Assembly (NCBI GenBank): GCA_910589415.1
Contig: OU342630.1
Coordinates: 72,660,186-72,724,185 of the forward strand
Origin: Malachius bipustulatus
Lineage: Eukaryota > Arthropoda > Insecta > Coleoptera > Melyridae
Length of the DNA stretch: 64,000 bases
Reading direction: 5' to 3'
This document shows positions 45,330 through 57,429 of this stretch, in pieces. Position 1 is the first letter of the stretch; every line of letters starts with the position of its first letter. The position numbers and the translations under genes were made by a program. The notes below the pieces were generated by a model that saw nothing but the letters and a program-made list of their open reading frames with translations, did no database searches and was not told where the DNA came from.

Positions 45330-46195
45330 CAGTGTCCCCCAAAAAGTTTGCACCGTACGGTAATTTTTTTGGCTTTCCATCTTTTTTTCAATTTTGCCAC
45401 CATAAGTTTGTGTGTCTCGAAAGATTAAACTTTGGCCGCACTAGATCATGGTGTGAATTTTAATTCCATATTGGAAATTGCGTTTATCTAAACTTCAAAA
45501 TTAGAAAAAAATCGAAGACTAAAATGTTTTGCTGTAAATTTGGGCAACATCCGTTAGATATTCCTCAAGTATGAAATTCAAACTTTTGTTATTTTTCTCA
45601 GTGTAATTTTTTATTTGAAATATTCTGACTGCAATACTATTCAATATTGTTCTGATTTAAATGGTAATTTATGGTTATTTTATTTTTTATTAAATAAAAA
45701 TTAAGTACTGAAAATTGTTAGATGATTTAATCGTGTCGAATACGCTTTGCACCAAAAAAAACAAAAAAAAAAAATGGAAAAATGTGACAGAAATCTAATT
45801 TAAATTCAAACATTTCTTTCCTGGTATTTAGTTTCTATTACTCTTATTAATTTTCTAGTTATTGAAAACAATGTTAACTAAAACTGCAGTCGAAATATTT
45901 CAAATTAAAAATTACAGAAATTAAAAATTAACAAAATGTTGAAATTTAAGAAGTTATCACTTTTGGCCACCTTTCTAACGAGTATTTAGCGAATGTTGTT
46001 CAAATTTCTCGCAAAACCCTTTTAGATTTCGAAATATATTGTTTTTTCTAATTTTGAAGTTAAAAAACGCCATTTTCTCTGAAACTACAATCTAGTGGTC
46101 TCAAATTTAATCTTTTATAAAGCACAAACTTATGAAAAAAAAAAGCTCAAAAAAGATGTAAAACAAAAAAATGAGAATTTTTTTGCGGGCTCTTA
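45330..46195. mobile_element. Old inverted-repeat element with CAGTGTCCCCC end
   Basis: The left arm (45330-45580) and right arm (about 45950-46195) are diverged reverse complements. Shared blocks include CATAAGTTTGTG, GATTAAA.TT, ACTAGAT, AACTTCAAAATTAGAAAAAA and AAAT..GAACAACAT. TA precedes the left end. Right border approximate. Non-coding. Confidence 0.6.
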
Positions 46196-46800
46196 CTTAA
46201 TATATAAAATAGAAACTCAGTACCTATAAGAATATAAATTCGTAATAGTTAAAGGAACAAAAGATTTTATGATTTTTTCTTGTCAATAACAAGGATACCT
46301 AACTATTTTAATTTGTCACAATAACTATAAAATGAAGTTGGGTAATTCCGTTAAAATTAAAACGTGGCAACACTGAGATACAGCTCATCATCTTCATGTA
46401 ATGAAAAATTACCCCTGGATCCTTTGTTCGATTTCATTGTCTACCTTTTATTACACGGCGAGAAAGAAGTTTAAGTACGAAACTTCTCTAAACGATTTTT
46501 ACTACACATGCGTGTAGCCAACTTCAGTTCATACCGCTCTTAAATGCGATTTACAAAACAATACCTCGTCTTTTGTGTTGAAATCGTTAATTTACATAAT
46601 CCTCATTAATTTGGCCCACTTGTTGTTCATGCTGATGACTGCTTTGCTTGTTCACACCTACAATAAGAAACGACGTCAAAAACATTGCACTTAGCAAATT
46701 TTATTTAAATGTTATTACCTCCTTTTAGTTATGTAATAGTAATTTTGAATAATTGTAAATACAACTTTTTTGATTATATTTTCTTTATTTTCAGGTAATT

Positions 46801-47310
46801 ATGGTAGAAGAAGGGCATTTTAACTACACTTTCCAGCTTCATCCCATTCAATTTTTTCCCTTATTTACGTGCTGTGGTGGCAAGATTTTTATTGTAAGTT
46901 GAAAAGTCTTTTAAACTAGAGTGTGTTGTGTATGTGTAAATGCTAAATTTGGTGTGCATTTAAACGTAGGCATACCAAATGATGTTGTGGATTCGTACAG
47001 CGTTAGTCCATTAATGTCGCAATTTAACATAAAAATGGTTCTCTTGAGTAATGACCAGCAATTTATTGTATTTTAAATATATGCGCAACGATTTCTTTTC
47101 CAACAGAGAAAGCTGACTGAATGGCTTAAGTTTCACAAGTACCTAAATGTCGTACAAGAAGGTAATAAGATTATAGGTACCTACCTGCCTACCTTCATAA
47201 TATTTGAGTTTAATTCTTAATGCAGATTAATATACACCTATTCGTGACAATTTTTTTTTTCTTTTTTAGATAGTTATATTGGGAATATTCGCAAAATCGG
47301 GTTATTCTGA
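46801..47310 (+). CDS. Candidate three-exon gene for a 62-residue protein
   Basis: Exon 1 46801-46893 starts with ATG six bases after a strong acceptor (TTCTTTATTTTCAG, ending 46794), so a 5' non-coding exon is likely upstream. It ends at ATT-GTAAGT. Exon 2 47107-47161 follows TTCTTTTCCAACAG and ends G-GTAATA. Exon 3 runs from 47270 after a long T tract and TTTTTTAG to TGA 47308-47310. Phases agree at both joins (0 and 1), introns are 213 and 108 bp, and the joined frame has no stop. The N-terminal third has an aromatic/hydrophobic run and a Cys-Cys pair; the middle is basic. No family recognised. It may be part of a larger gene or a chance chain in AT-rich DNA. Confidence 0.35.
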
Positions 47311-48480
47311 TCGGCAAAATCTGATCTTTACTGAAGTTGTGTTCCTGAATTAGCTTGAAAAAGTTTTGGAATTTTAATAATGAGGAATGGAAATAATGAG
47401 AAAGAAATGGGGTAGGGGAATAATCTATTGGAACAATAATTATTAATAGAACAAGTTCCTACAACGGCTTTTCGAAACTTCATAAATGGAAATGCCAGAA
47501 AAACCTTTGGAAAATTAATTTCTTAAATTTTTTTTCTGCGTCGGGCTAAAAATTTGACATTTTTTCCCTTTGGCAGGTATAAATATGCCACTTTCCATCA
47601 TGAACTGCTTTTTACCGGGAGAAAAAATTAATTAGCAGGGAAAAAATGAGTACTTTTTTCATTAACTACCATTAACACCCAGATTTCATCAAATTTATAT
47701 CCAACACGGACACTAAAGAAGTTACACGTGATTATCCTTAATGTCCAAATGACAATTATTTAGAGATTTTTCTCAACAATCACTATCCATGTTATTAAAA
47801 TCACTCATCGAAAACTTACAAGAATCTATGCAAAGGTTTCTTCAATTTTAATTGACCAATCATATGACATTTATGGAATTAAATCATTTTTCGTTACCAG
47901 GCAAAAGTCGACCAGTTTGAAAATTTAAATTCAACATAGATCAACTTTCCGACATTATTTCCAGTTATCTAATTACCTTTTTCCTTGTTCCAACATCTAG
48001 GTTTTGTTGTCACAGAAGAAAATTTTATATTATACAACATACACAAGAAAAATGTATGATTGTTCTTGATGTCTTGATGTCAAATTCATATCTCGAGCTA
48101 AAATCTATCACTTTTTTCCCTTGTATTTTTTTATTTTGCTCTACTTGAAACTGTTATAATTTTGTATTTTTATTTTATTAAAATTCTCTTGAAAGAGAAT
48201 AAGTAAATCGAAAAAAATATACTTTTCAAGAGTTTGTAACTTCCACCTTTTTTGAATTTTCGCAAATTGTTCGAGTAGAATCATCCCCGAGTCTTTTGCT
48301 CTTCATGTTCGGATATCCTGCATAATTTGGACTGGATGTAATAAATAAATAATAATTAATGAAAGAAAATTAAAAAAAAATCAGGCTATAACCCACCACT
48401 GATCTCGAATAAGATTTTAATTTTTTGTTGCAGTTCCTTAATTTTTTTTTTAATTATTTTTAGGTCCTTACCTATACACA
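47311..48480. other. Unassigned AT-rich DNA
   Basis: No gene, RNA or strong repeat recognised. Confidence 0.45.
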
Positions 48481-48481
48481 G

Positions 48482-48665
48482 GTTAGTTGGAAAGTCTGGC
48501 AATGATCCCATAAATATTTCTGTTTTTAGTAAAAAAAATGCAAAAACAGATATAACAAATTTTACAATCAATAGAAAGTAAATTAAATTGATTAATTGAC
48601 CTGTTTTTCCTTTTTTTTATTCAAAATTGAAAGATTTATTGGACCATTGCCAGACTTTCTAGCTA
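48482..48665. repeat. 184-bp inverted-repeat element
   Basis: GTTAGTTGGAAAGTCTGGCA at the left and its near-complement at the right (arms about 45 bp). AT-rich centre. MITE-like; target duplication not clear. Confidence 0.6.
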
Positions 48666-49051
48666 CATAATATGTGCTGCAGAATCCGTTAAAATTGTGC
48701 GTCATTTAAAAAAGGAGCCTCCCTGTACTATAATTTTTTTGTGATAAATAAAAAATGTTGAATGATAAAAATTCAAAAATAAGCTCTGTATAAAAGGAAG
48801 TACATAAACTTTTGGGTGCCTTTTTTGGTGTTCAGGGCCTGTTTGCTACAAAGTATAATATTTTTGATTTCTAATAAGAATGAAAGATTCGTTCTTGAGA
48901 GGTCTAATTTTTTTTGTTATTTTTTTGTTTCTAACCATTTCAATTAATTACTGCGGAAACTTATGTATCTGATCTAGAAGACTCGGTATTGTTGTTTTAA
49001 AATTTTAGAAAGAAAATTGCCGGTGAAATGAGTTTTCCGCTGAATATTATA

Positions 49052-49908
49052 CAGGGTGGTCCAACTTAAAACGTCAGGACTTTACCAAATGATAGATAAC
49101 GTTAAAATAATGCCAGTTTCTCTAATACACTTATAGCCGGGAAAGCTTCCTTTTCAAGATACAGGGTGTTGAAGTTTTGGAAAAAAAAAATGTTTTGTGA
49201 ATATTGTCAAAACGGCTGCTTTAAAAAAATTGAAATTTGGCACGCAGCATATGAGCTAAGTATCTTTCATGATTTACGGCTTATGGTGACAAATTGCGAA
49301 AACCAGCGGCGGAGATATGGGTGTGTCATCGCTCCTTTAAAAAAAAAATTGACGCCACTGACTCTATGGTTACTGACAATTGTTACATTAGTTAGGTGTT
49401 GTTTATTTCTGTTATTTAATTATTTATGTAAAAGTTATTTGATTAGAAATGTCTGTTATTCTTAAAATGGCTACGGATGTTACCTAAGAAAACCTGAATT
49501 ATCTCGAAAACGGTGCGCCTTGTGAAAAAATTAGAGAGTACTTTTTTGTTCTAAAAAGCATGGGGCATTGAATAGTATTATTAAATTTGCCATAGAGTCA
49601 GTGGCGTCAATTTTTTTTTTGAAAAGGGGCGATGGCACACCCATATCTCCGCCGCTGGTTTTCGCAATTTATCACCATTAGCCGTAAATCATGAAAGATA
49701 CTTAGCTCATGCTGCGTGCCAAATTTAAATTTTTTTAAAGCAGCCGTTTTGACAATATTCGCAAAACACTATTTTTTTCCCAAAACTTCAACACCCTGTA
49801 TCTTGAAAAGGAAGCTTTCCCGGCTATAAGTGTATTAGAGAAACTGGCATTAGTTCAACGTTATCTATCGTTTGGTAAAGTCCTGACGTTTTAAGTTGGA
49901 CCACCCTG
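49052..49908. mobile_element. 857-bp palindromic TA-flanked element with an inner CAGGGTG pair
   Basis: Ends CAGGGTGGTCCAACTTAAAA (49052) and complement (ending 49908), TA on both sides. Arms of about 320 bp pair closely. About 110 bp inside each arm a second TA-CAGGGTGTTGAAG motif occurs (49163 and mirror near 49796). Open frames inside are palindrome shadows. Confidence 0.9.
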
Positions 49909-49910
49909 TA

Positions 49911-51050
49911 TATTATTAAATTAGAAAAAAGGCACAGATGTTTTCTTTTGTTACGATTTGAGCCGAAATCGGAAGGAGTAGGTATACTCCCAAATGTGTT
50001 TCTTTCAATTTATTTCTCATTTATTTTTTTTATATCTCTGCAAGTATGTAAATATGAATCTAATTTCCTTTCGCAGAATATTCAGTATTCTGTCACATCG
50101 TCTCTCTTATGATTTGTATCCTTTTTTAGATAACTACGTACTGAAGTCATCTATCGATAAATTAGTAATTCTGCACACTTAAAAGTACGCAGAGAATTTG
50201 CTCGTAAAGTGATCTCTACAACTGCGCTCTGAAGATCGTCCTCGTTCATATTTTTCTTTCTGCGGAAGTGTGCTTTCAAATCCGGGAATAAGAGTCGTTG
50301 AAGACCATATCAAAATTATTTCGACTTTTTCTAGAGCTAAATGAATTTCCATGTGAGAAAAATGTTCAGTGTCTGCTTTAATTTGGGTTCAATAAGAGTT
50401 TGACTCAATTTATGACAACATTGAAACGGTTTATAATTCGTTCTAAATAATTGATTAGGAATAATAGCGTTTGAATATCAAAAAAACTATATGTGTTTTT
50501 TTTTTTTGTTGCGCATTGCCCGTAACATGAGATTTTTTTGGATTTAGTGGGGGCGTTTTAGCCTTTTATGCAACGCTGGCACTCACCAAGTCACCACTCA
50601 CTAAATACCACATCTTTCCCAAATCTTTTGTTTCTTCAATTAGGAATATTTTTACCATTTTGGAAATTGGATTTCCCAAATTTTTCATGTTCAGATTATA
50701 TTAGCGCACTTTGTTGTTTACTGTGAAAATTTCAGTTCAATTATTCCTTTGAAAACTATGCTCATAAATTAAATAGTTGCAGAAATTTAGCCATTTTTAT
50801 CCTTTTTCTACCCACGCCATTGGCTGATTAATGAAAAATTTGCAATTTTTTTACACTAACAAGTTCGAAAAATATCCTTCCAACCCTGTTTTTTTTTCTG
50901 AAAATTCAAATGGCCGCCATTTCGAAACGGCTTGGCCGATTTTGTTCAAATGCAATACCAGACCACTCTTTCTTTATGGATATCTTACTCCCATAAAAAT
51001 TTCAGTCCCCCAAATTGAAAACTAGTGCTTCAAGAACGGTTTTTTTCGAA
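49911..51050. other. Unassigned AT-rich DNA
   Basis: No gene recognised. The last about 230 bp (ATGGCCGCCATTTCGAAACGG..) look like a single long arm leading to the solo end at 51058-51068. Confidence 0.4.
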
Positions 51051-51057
51051 TTTTGAC

Positions 51058-51068
51058 GGGACACCCTG
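51058..51068 (-). repeat. Solo mariner-type right end
   Basis: GGGACACCCTG followed by TA. No left partner was found, so the element is probably truncated. Confidence 0.45.
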
Positions 51069-51979
51069 TAGAAGTAACGCCACTTGCTGAATTTTTTCAA
51101 CGAAAATGCAAGGTCATCCAAAAAGTTCTGCAAGACTGCAAAATTTTGTTCAATAATGTTGAAAGATGAAACTACAGGGGCGTTTTCAAAATCGAAAAAT
51201 TGCGATTTTAGAGAGAAATATACAAAATAAATAAAGAAACTAGTAGTTTATTTTGACTGTCTTGTATACAATGACATTAGGAATTATTTGGGGATGCAGT
51301 CAAATAAATAAATGCAGAACTCTTTTTTTTCTACGCCAAGCTTAAAAATTTAATTGAATAATTCTTCTTCTGGGCTATGTTGAGCCACTTGAGAAATGTT
51401 AAAATTTGGTACACATAGTTCTGAGATAGATACTTATATTTATTGGTAATAACTTTTTCCAAAGTTATTTGGAAAGTTGTTCAGTGGCTTAGATAGTGGG
51501 TGATGGCCCTCATTCTCCCACCCCATCTTCTACGCCTCTAGATATTTTTCACAGATGATCATATTTTTAGATTAAATGTTCTTTGTTTGAAAAGAAAAAT
51601 ACTCAGAATACGCAAAAAATACGTAAAATTTTTTGATATAGAGGTATCGTTTCCGTGCTTTTAGAGGTGAAACATTTTTATGTTTCTGCAAAATGTAATA
51701 ATTTTTATTATTAATTTTTTATTATGTGGAAAACAAACACAAATTATCTGAAGACTTTTACCTCCGTTATTATGCCTTTCTGGAAAATATTTTGTGCGAA
51801 AGTTAACTTATTTTGAGATTTTCCATCACCTCCTAAAATGGCACTTCTTGTAAAAAAAACCTGTATAGTCAGGATCAGTGGACATTTTTTATGAGTTTGG
51901 ATGGTTTTCGTAAATTGATGTCGTCCTCAATATTGTATTATTAAAAAAACACTAAAATTCCTTATTATTTATAGATATA

Positions 51980-52815
51980 TAGGGTGTCCAAAAATTCTGG
52001 AAACGGTAAAAAAAACTCAAGAAATACGAATTGGATCCAAAAAGGAAACAACAAATCATTTATAATTTTAAAAGCCATAACCCATGATACTAAACGTGAC
52101 TCTTCACCACAGTCTTTAGGGTGGGTGCAGGGGGTAACTTCACAATAGTAAATAATACCCCTATTTTTTATTGCAGAATCGGATTCTATGTCAAAAACTA
52201 CTTACGTCAAATTTGTCTGAAGCGTTTATTCAGATTCTTTACAGATGATAATCGCAAAAAAAATATTTCCGTAATTTCTGTAAAATTCTACGGAAGAATG
52301 AAAAATAATAAAGTACGAGTTCATTTTCTTGAAAGCAGCCGTGGCGTTAAATTCAATCCCCTTGGGAGAATTATAAAAATTGGTGGGGTTTCCATTTAGA
52401 ATTTGTAAATTGCCCACCAATTTTCCCCTCGTAGGACGGAGGTGGCTGTTGTTAAGAAAATGAACTCGTACTTTATTATTTTTCATTCTTTTGTGGAATA
52501 TCTTAGATATTCCTAATACCTAAAATATATTTCCGCGATTTCAGCGCTTTCTGTCACAAATCGGAAAATAATTGCAGACAAACCTGAAGAATTTTTTCCG
52601 TAGAATAGGATTCTGCAATAGAGAGGTTAGGGGTGCCTATTTAAAATTTTGAATTTGCCTCCCACCTCGCTCATGGATTAGGGGAGGGGGATCGAGTTTG
52701 TTATAATAGGCTAGCTTAGCTAGCCCTTTAAAATTGTCACGGGATTTTATCTTTTTTTGGATCCAATGTGTATTTCTCGAGATATTTGATCTTTTCCAGA
52801 CTTTTTGTACACCTG
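51980..52815. mobile_element. 836-bp decayed palindromic element
   Basis: Left end (TA)GGGTGTCCAAAAATTCTGG, right end complement of CAGGTGTACAAAAAGTCTGG, TA at both borders. Arms share AATACGAATTGGATCCAAAAA (left) with its near-complement (right) and a second inner palindrome around 52300-52480 (AATAAAGTACGAGTTCATTT mirrored). Non-coding. Confidence 0.78.
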
Positions 52816-54800
52816 TATATTATATGTAGGCCAAATCACTTTAAAGAAGCTATATTTACAGAAATTAAGTAGTGTACTTTTTTCTGTGTACATTTAATGA
52901 CGATAACACGCACTATAATATTGCTGTTTCTTACAAGCATCAATGAGAAACACTAGAGAACAAAATTTGCATTGGTTTATAAGCTCTATGTGTTCATAGT
53001 TTTAACATCTAATAACCTTTAAGAGCGATGGGTGTAATGTTCTATGGCAATATTAAGTAACATAAAGCTCTACAGGAGAATAAATTATAGGTGAACACTA
53101 TCTATCCTAGTAGATGTCATATTTGATTACATCTTGGATTGCATGTTTAGAATATAATCGCTTTTAATTTTTAATAAAAAATGGCCTGTTTAATGGATTA
53201 ATGGTATTGTAGATAAAAAATAATTTAAAAAATGTGTGAGTTGAAAAAAAAACGTGGAGAATTTACCTTGCATTTTTTCGTACAAGGGTAAGTAATTGCT
53301 AGTTGTTGATTTACCTGTATTCAGATCACGGTGTTCGTTTCATAGATCTCGTTTTGTTTTGTTAATGAAAAATGAGCGTCGCAAGAAAAATTAAGACTTT
53401 GAAAGGAAGTATCAAAACACCAAATACGTATTTTAGTTATTTTATTTTAAGAATAATTATTAAAAAATTCATGGCAAAGTGACAATTTAATTTATTGTAA
53501 AGACAGTGTACTTATTTTGATATTATAATTATTCTTCCCGCTGCGTTTTGGATAAACCCATCAATAAAGTAGATTAGAAAAAATTATACCTGTTCTTCAC
53601 TATTAAGTATACCAATATAGATCGTATAAATACAGATCCGAACAAAATTTGGGTGTCAAAAAAATCTAATTTGTGCCGGACCTATTATTACCTACTTCAT
53701 TGTATCATTTACAGCAGGTGCATTGAGCTGCTTCCTGTGGTGTTTATTTCCAAACAAATTAGTTCCAGTTTCTGTGACCATGTCAACAAGTCAGGTGCAT
53801 TGTGATGAAGAGAAAGCGTAGAGTTTTCTGAAAAATGTCTCTAAACACCGCGTTATTGAACAATGAAAATACCTGTTGCTTCAGTGTGTCTGACAGTAAA
53901 TAGGTGTTCATCGAATTTTAGGCTGAAAATTGGAAGCTTTTCAGTATAGATTTACGAGCCATTTTACTTAACAAAAGATGTGTATAAACCTGTCGCATCT
54001 CATAGGTGTGTCACTAACACTAAACAGGTGTAATAATTCACTTTCGTCTGTTTGCCCTCATTTGCCCTGATTTGCCCTGATTTGGTTGAAATTAGGACGA
54101 GTTGTTTGTGTTTAGACTTCGTTTTCATTCATCTTTCCGGAGTGCAGTTATTATACACTCTTGTATTGTTTGAAGTCTTCCTATTTAACGTTAACTAGGT
54201 ATTTATCTTTTAAAGTAGTAAGGTATGACTAATTTTATTTTTATTTCACTAATAAGTGTGACGACATTGTTGTTGGAAAAATAAAACTTGAAAAGATAGG
54301 TAATATCGCATTATCTTTGTTTTTCGGCTCGCTTTTTTCCAGTTTCTTTTTTTATATGAACTAAACGTTATTTTTATAATTTTTTAGAAATTTTTTTATT
54401 TCAATTTAATCAAAACCTATCTAAAAATCAAAGTGGCACATCAAAATATTCACTTACCCCCAGTATTTCCATGTCCTCTAATATTCACTTTATGTTGATT
54501 TTTGTAAAAATTTCAACAATAATTGTCTATTAAACAATATTTTAAGCGAATTATACCAATAAACTGAAAAAAACTCTGGGAAGCAATTATTATTGAATAA
54601 ATCATTCTATTCTGATTTATTAGTTTTCTTAGTATGGCGATGTTCCAATCAAGAACTAAAATTGATTGGCCCTATTTTTATAAAAGAAATTGCGTTACCG
54701 CACGAACTTATCGTTTAGCAGACGCTCTATAGGTTACGTAATCTCACTTCGTTGCCGTCGTCAAGGGCAACGGTTGTTTTCGTGTTTTTAAAGATTTTTT
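52816..54800. other. Unassigned AT-rich DNA
   Basis: No gene recognised. A short tandem array of TTTGCCCTGAT-like units (three copies) sits at about 54050-54082. Confidence 0.45.
54050..54082 (+). repeat. Three-copy 11-bp tandem repeat
   Basis: TTTGCCCTCAT, TTTGCCCTGAT, TTTGCCCTGAT in a row. Confidence 0.75.
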
Positions 54801-54807
54801 ATTTTTT

Positions 54808-54885
54808 TAAAAATCGCCAGTTTCGAACCGGCGATTTTAGCTAAGAAACCCGGGCTTTAATTAAGGCGACCACTTAAACATACCT
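54808..54885 (-). repeat. tRNA-like (SINE head-like) segment
   Basis: On minus, a B-box-like GGTTCGAAACT (54830-54820) sits in a T-arm-like hairpin (GCCGG/CTGGC). An A-box-like AGTGGTCGCCTTAATTA lies about 40 bp upstream. No acceptor stem can be paired, so it is not a functional tRNA. A degenerate tRNA-derived SINE fits best. It could also be a plain palindrome (AATCGCC..GGCGATT). Confidence 0.35.
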
Positions 54886-56021
54886 ACTATTAAAGTTATT
54901 GTTCTCGTGGGCTACATCATGTTCTCTAAGAACTTTTTAGTTCAAATTTCAATTAAACAATCTCGAACAATTTGAATAAAACATGGCTGCACAACAAATT
55001 TTTTATAATCTTTGGAAGATTGCCCTCTGTTTCGTTTTTGATCGGCCCCTCTTGTTGAGTTAATAAACTTTGTAAAGAATAAAACTAAAAAAAGCGACTG
55101 TTGCTCTTATTTTAGTTTTAACAATTAAAAATCAAGTGCCCATTCGCGAAGATCTCTGCTTGATCTGATATTTTTCAAATAATCAAGTGGTTAATGCTTC
55201 TTGTATCTGTCGACGTATAAGTATGATGAACTCACTTAAAAGTTGTGGGCTTATTCCAGTTTATTCTTAAAGAAACGCCGAGCCCATTTTTCATCCAACA
55301 GATGTTTGTGCAAGACACGGACGTGTGCGCTATTCGGGTCAATCGATTGGAATTTATTATGAATTACTGCTCCCCTGAAAGTCAATAAGAGGAAATGAGA
55401 CGGGCGTCGTGACGCAGCGTGTGCCCTACTTCTCCCACGCTGACCCAGTGAACTTCACCCCCAACATCGACTCAACTCTCCCGGGTTGCAGCCGGGATGC
55501 AATTACAAGACGCCTCAAAATAATAAACAAGCGGGGTAACTTGATTCCCGTGTCGGCTCTTCTTAATGAAAGACGCTGCGGTGTTAGATTGATTTAGTAG
55601 ATTTATTTAGTTTTACCGATTTTGCGGGGTTCCACCCTAGTGCATCATCGCATCCAAGCATCCAAGTAAGAAAATATTACCTGCTATTAATCATGCACAT
55701 TACTTTCTAGACTAAAGTTTTCTTAGAGTTTTTTTGAGCAACAATTTGATTTCTGTAAAATACACGATGTTGAGTAGGTAAATTCTATTTTTTAATTGCA
55801 AGTTCTCTGGTTTTGAACAAACTTTTGAAAGTGTGAAAATATTTGAGACCTGGGGTTTTGCTTACCCGTGCTCGGTCTTTTTTATCACATTTTTTAGGCT
55901 ATGCATATTAGAATTCTCAGAGGAAAGATTTGCTATACCTAGTTTTGATTTTCTCAGCCTCTTATGTTTTAGTGTATTTTTTAATAAAAAAATACACTAT
56001 TGTTTTTGGTTCGCTATGAAC

Positions 56022-56288
56022 ACGAATTTGAAGTTTGCTGGCAAAAATCTGGCCCGGAACTTTTTTCCGCTTTTTGCAATTTTTCACTAGAATGAGAGTA
56101 CCTATACCTATGTTTTTTCAAATGTTAAAAATATGTTTTTTATGAGAAATGTGGGTGATAGAATGACTCGTCGACAAAACGCTTCCTTTCTGAGATTTAG
56201 GCCAAAAACTGAAACAAATGCAATTTTTTTGGCAATAAGTGCAAAAAAAGTGCTGGGCCAAATTGTTGCCTGCAAACTTCAAATTCGT
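56022..56288. repeat. 267-bp inverted repeat
   Basis: ACGAATTTGAAGTTTGC at 56022 and perfect complement ending 56288. Arms of about 70 bp are imperfect further in (TGGCCC, TTTTTTCCGC against GCACTTTTTTT). Non-coding. Confidence 0.65.
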
Positions 56289-56399
56289 CTTACAGTAACG
56301 ACGTTTATAGTCCCCTCTCACTCAATGAATTCTCACCCGAATGAAATAGAACTTTAATAGAAAAACTTAATTCAATAACAATAATTTTACCCTTTTTGA

Positions 56400-57420
56400 C
56401 GTAACGCTGGTATGTCAACTGTCAAAAATGACGTTGAAGTCCTTGGCAACTTTAAAATTTTAAATGGCAAGGTGGACCTGTGAGACCTTATTTCAAAGAT
56501 ATTTTAATTGTCTACACAAAATACTGTTCAATTTATTTCAATAGTTTTCAATTTTGGCAGTTTATTATGCGTCAGTTGGAAAAAAAATCAAATTAAATGG
56601 CTTACATTTTACCACTTGGTGACGTAAAGCTGATATGTCCCTACCTGCAGTCTGATATTAAAACACCTAAAACTCAAAGCCTTGATCCATTCTTATCATA
56701 GAGATGGAACTATGCCTCGATCGAGAACTGATTTCTTTGGTGTCTCTGCGCGTCTCGACCCTCACTGTTCCCGGCGTTATGTTGACATGCTGTGTGTTTT
56801 AAATTTTTACTGTTTGTCTTTATGTTCGTTTTTATAATTTCTGTAATGACGCTGTTGTACTGAGCAATGACTGTTGTAATTCAAGTACAATAAAGAAATT
56901 TGTAATTGTAATTGTAATTGTAATTGTAATTGTCAAATCTCAAACATGACGTATGAGCCCCTGTCAACTTCAAAATTTAAAATTGTATCGGTGGTCATGC
57001 GTGAGACCTCATTTTTTAAATGTATTGAAATTATCTACACAAAACTGTTGTTTGTTTCAAAAATTAAAATCAATGGCATAATCATACTACTTTTTGAAAA
57101 AACTGATGTGTAAATGTCAAAAATGACATTTTGACATTTAAGGCATTGCTATAAACTGTAAACGTCCTCACTGACAAATAGACTGTCAAAATTAAAGACC
57201 AACTTCTAATTTTTCTTTAGATATCTAGAATGAAGTCTCACACATGATCCCCATACCACTCAAAATTTTAAAGTTGACCGGAACTACAACGTCATATTTG
57301 ACATTTGACACATGTTCTTGTCAACATGTTTTATGTTCTATGTTCTAGGTTTTATGTCCATCAAGTTCTCTCACCGAGCTCAAAATTTAAAGAGGGGGGG
57401 GACTACAAATGTCCTTACAC
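56400..57420. repeat. Dispersed-repeat cluster related to 30.6-30.8 kb
   Basis: Repeated blocks: GTGAGACCT(C)ATTT, AAGTCTCACACATGATCCCC, CTACAACGTCATATTTGACA, GTAAACGTCCTCACTGACAA and GACTACAAATGTCCTTACA. Two or three diverged copies in both orientations, interrupted by the LINE-like tail at 56.7-56.9 kb. Confidence 0.55.
56700..56935 (+). mobile_element. LINE-like 3' end with TAATTG microsatellite tail
   Basis: GC-richer segment ending CAATAAAGAAATTTG (AATAAA at about 56889-56894), directly followed by about five TAATTG units to 56935. A polyadenylation-like signal plus a short tandem tail is typical of 3' ends of CR1/Jockey-like elements. No coding part remains. Confidence 0.55.
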
Positions 57421-57429
57421 GCTGTCCAC

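Noticed and set aside
49166..49465. 99-codon plus-strand open frame
   Set aside because: Lies in the arm and loop of the palindromic element. No domain and AT-driven composition.
52121..52486. Two overlapping opposite-strand open frames sharing the same peptide run
   Set aside because: They mirror each other because they lie in the arms of a palindromic element. Not independent genes.
54808..54840. True tRNA gene
   Set aside because: No acceptor stem or complete D and anticodon arms can be folded.
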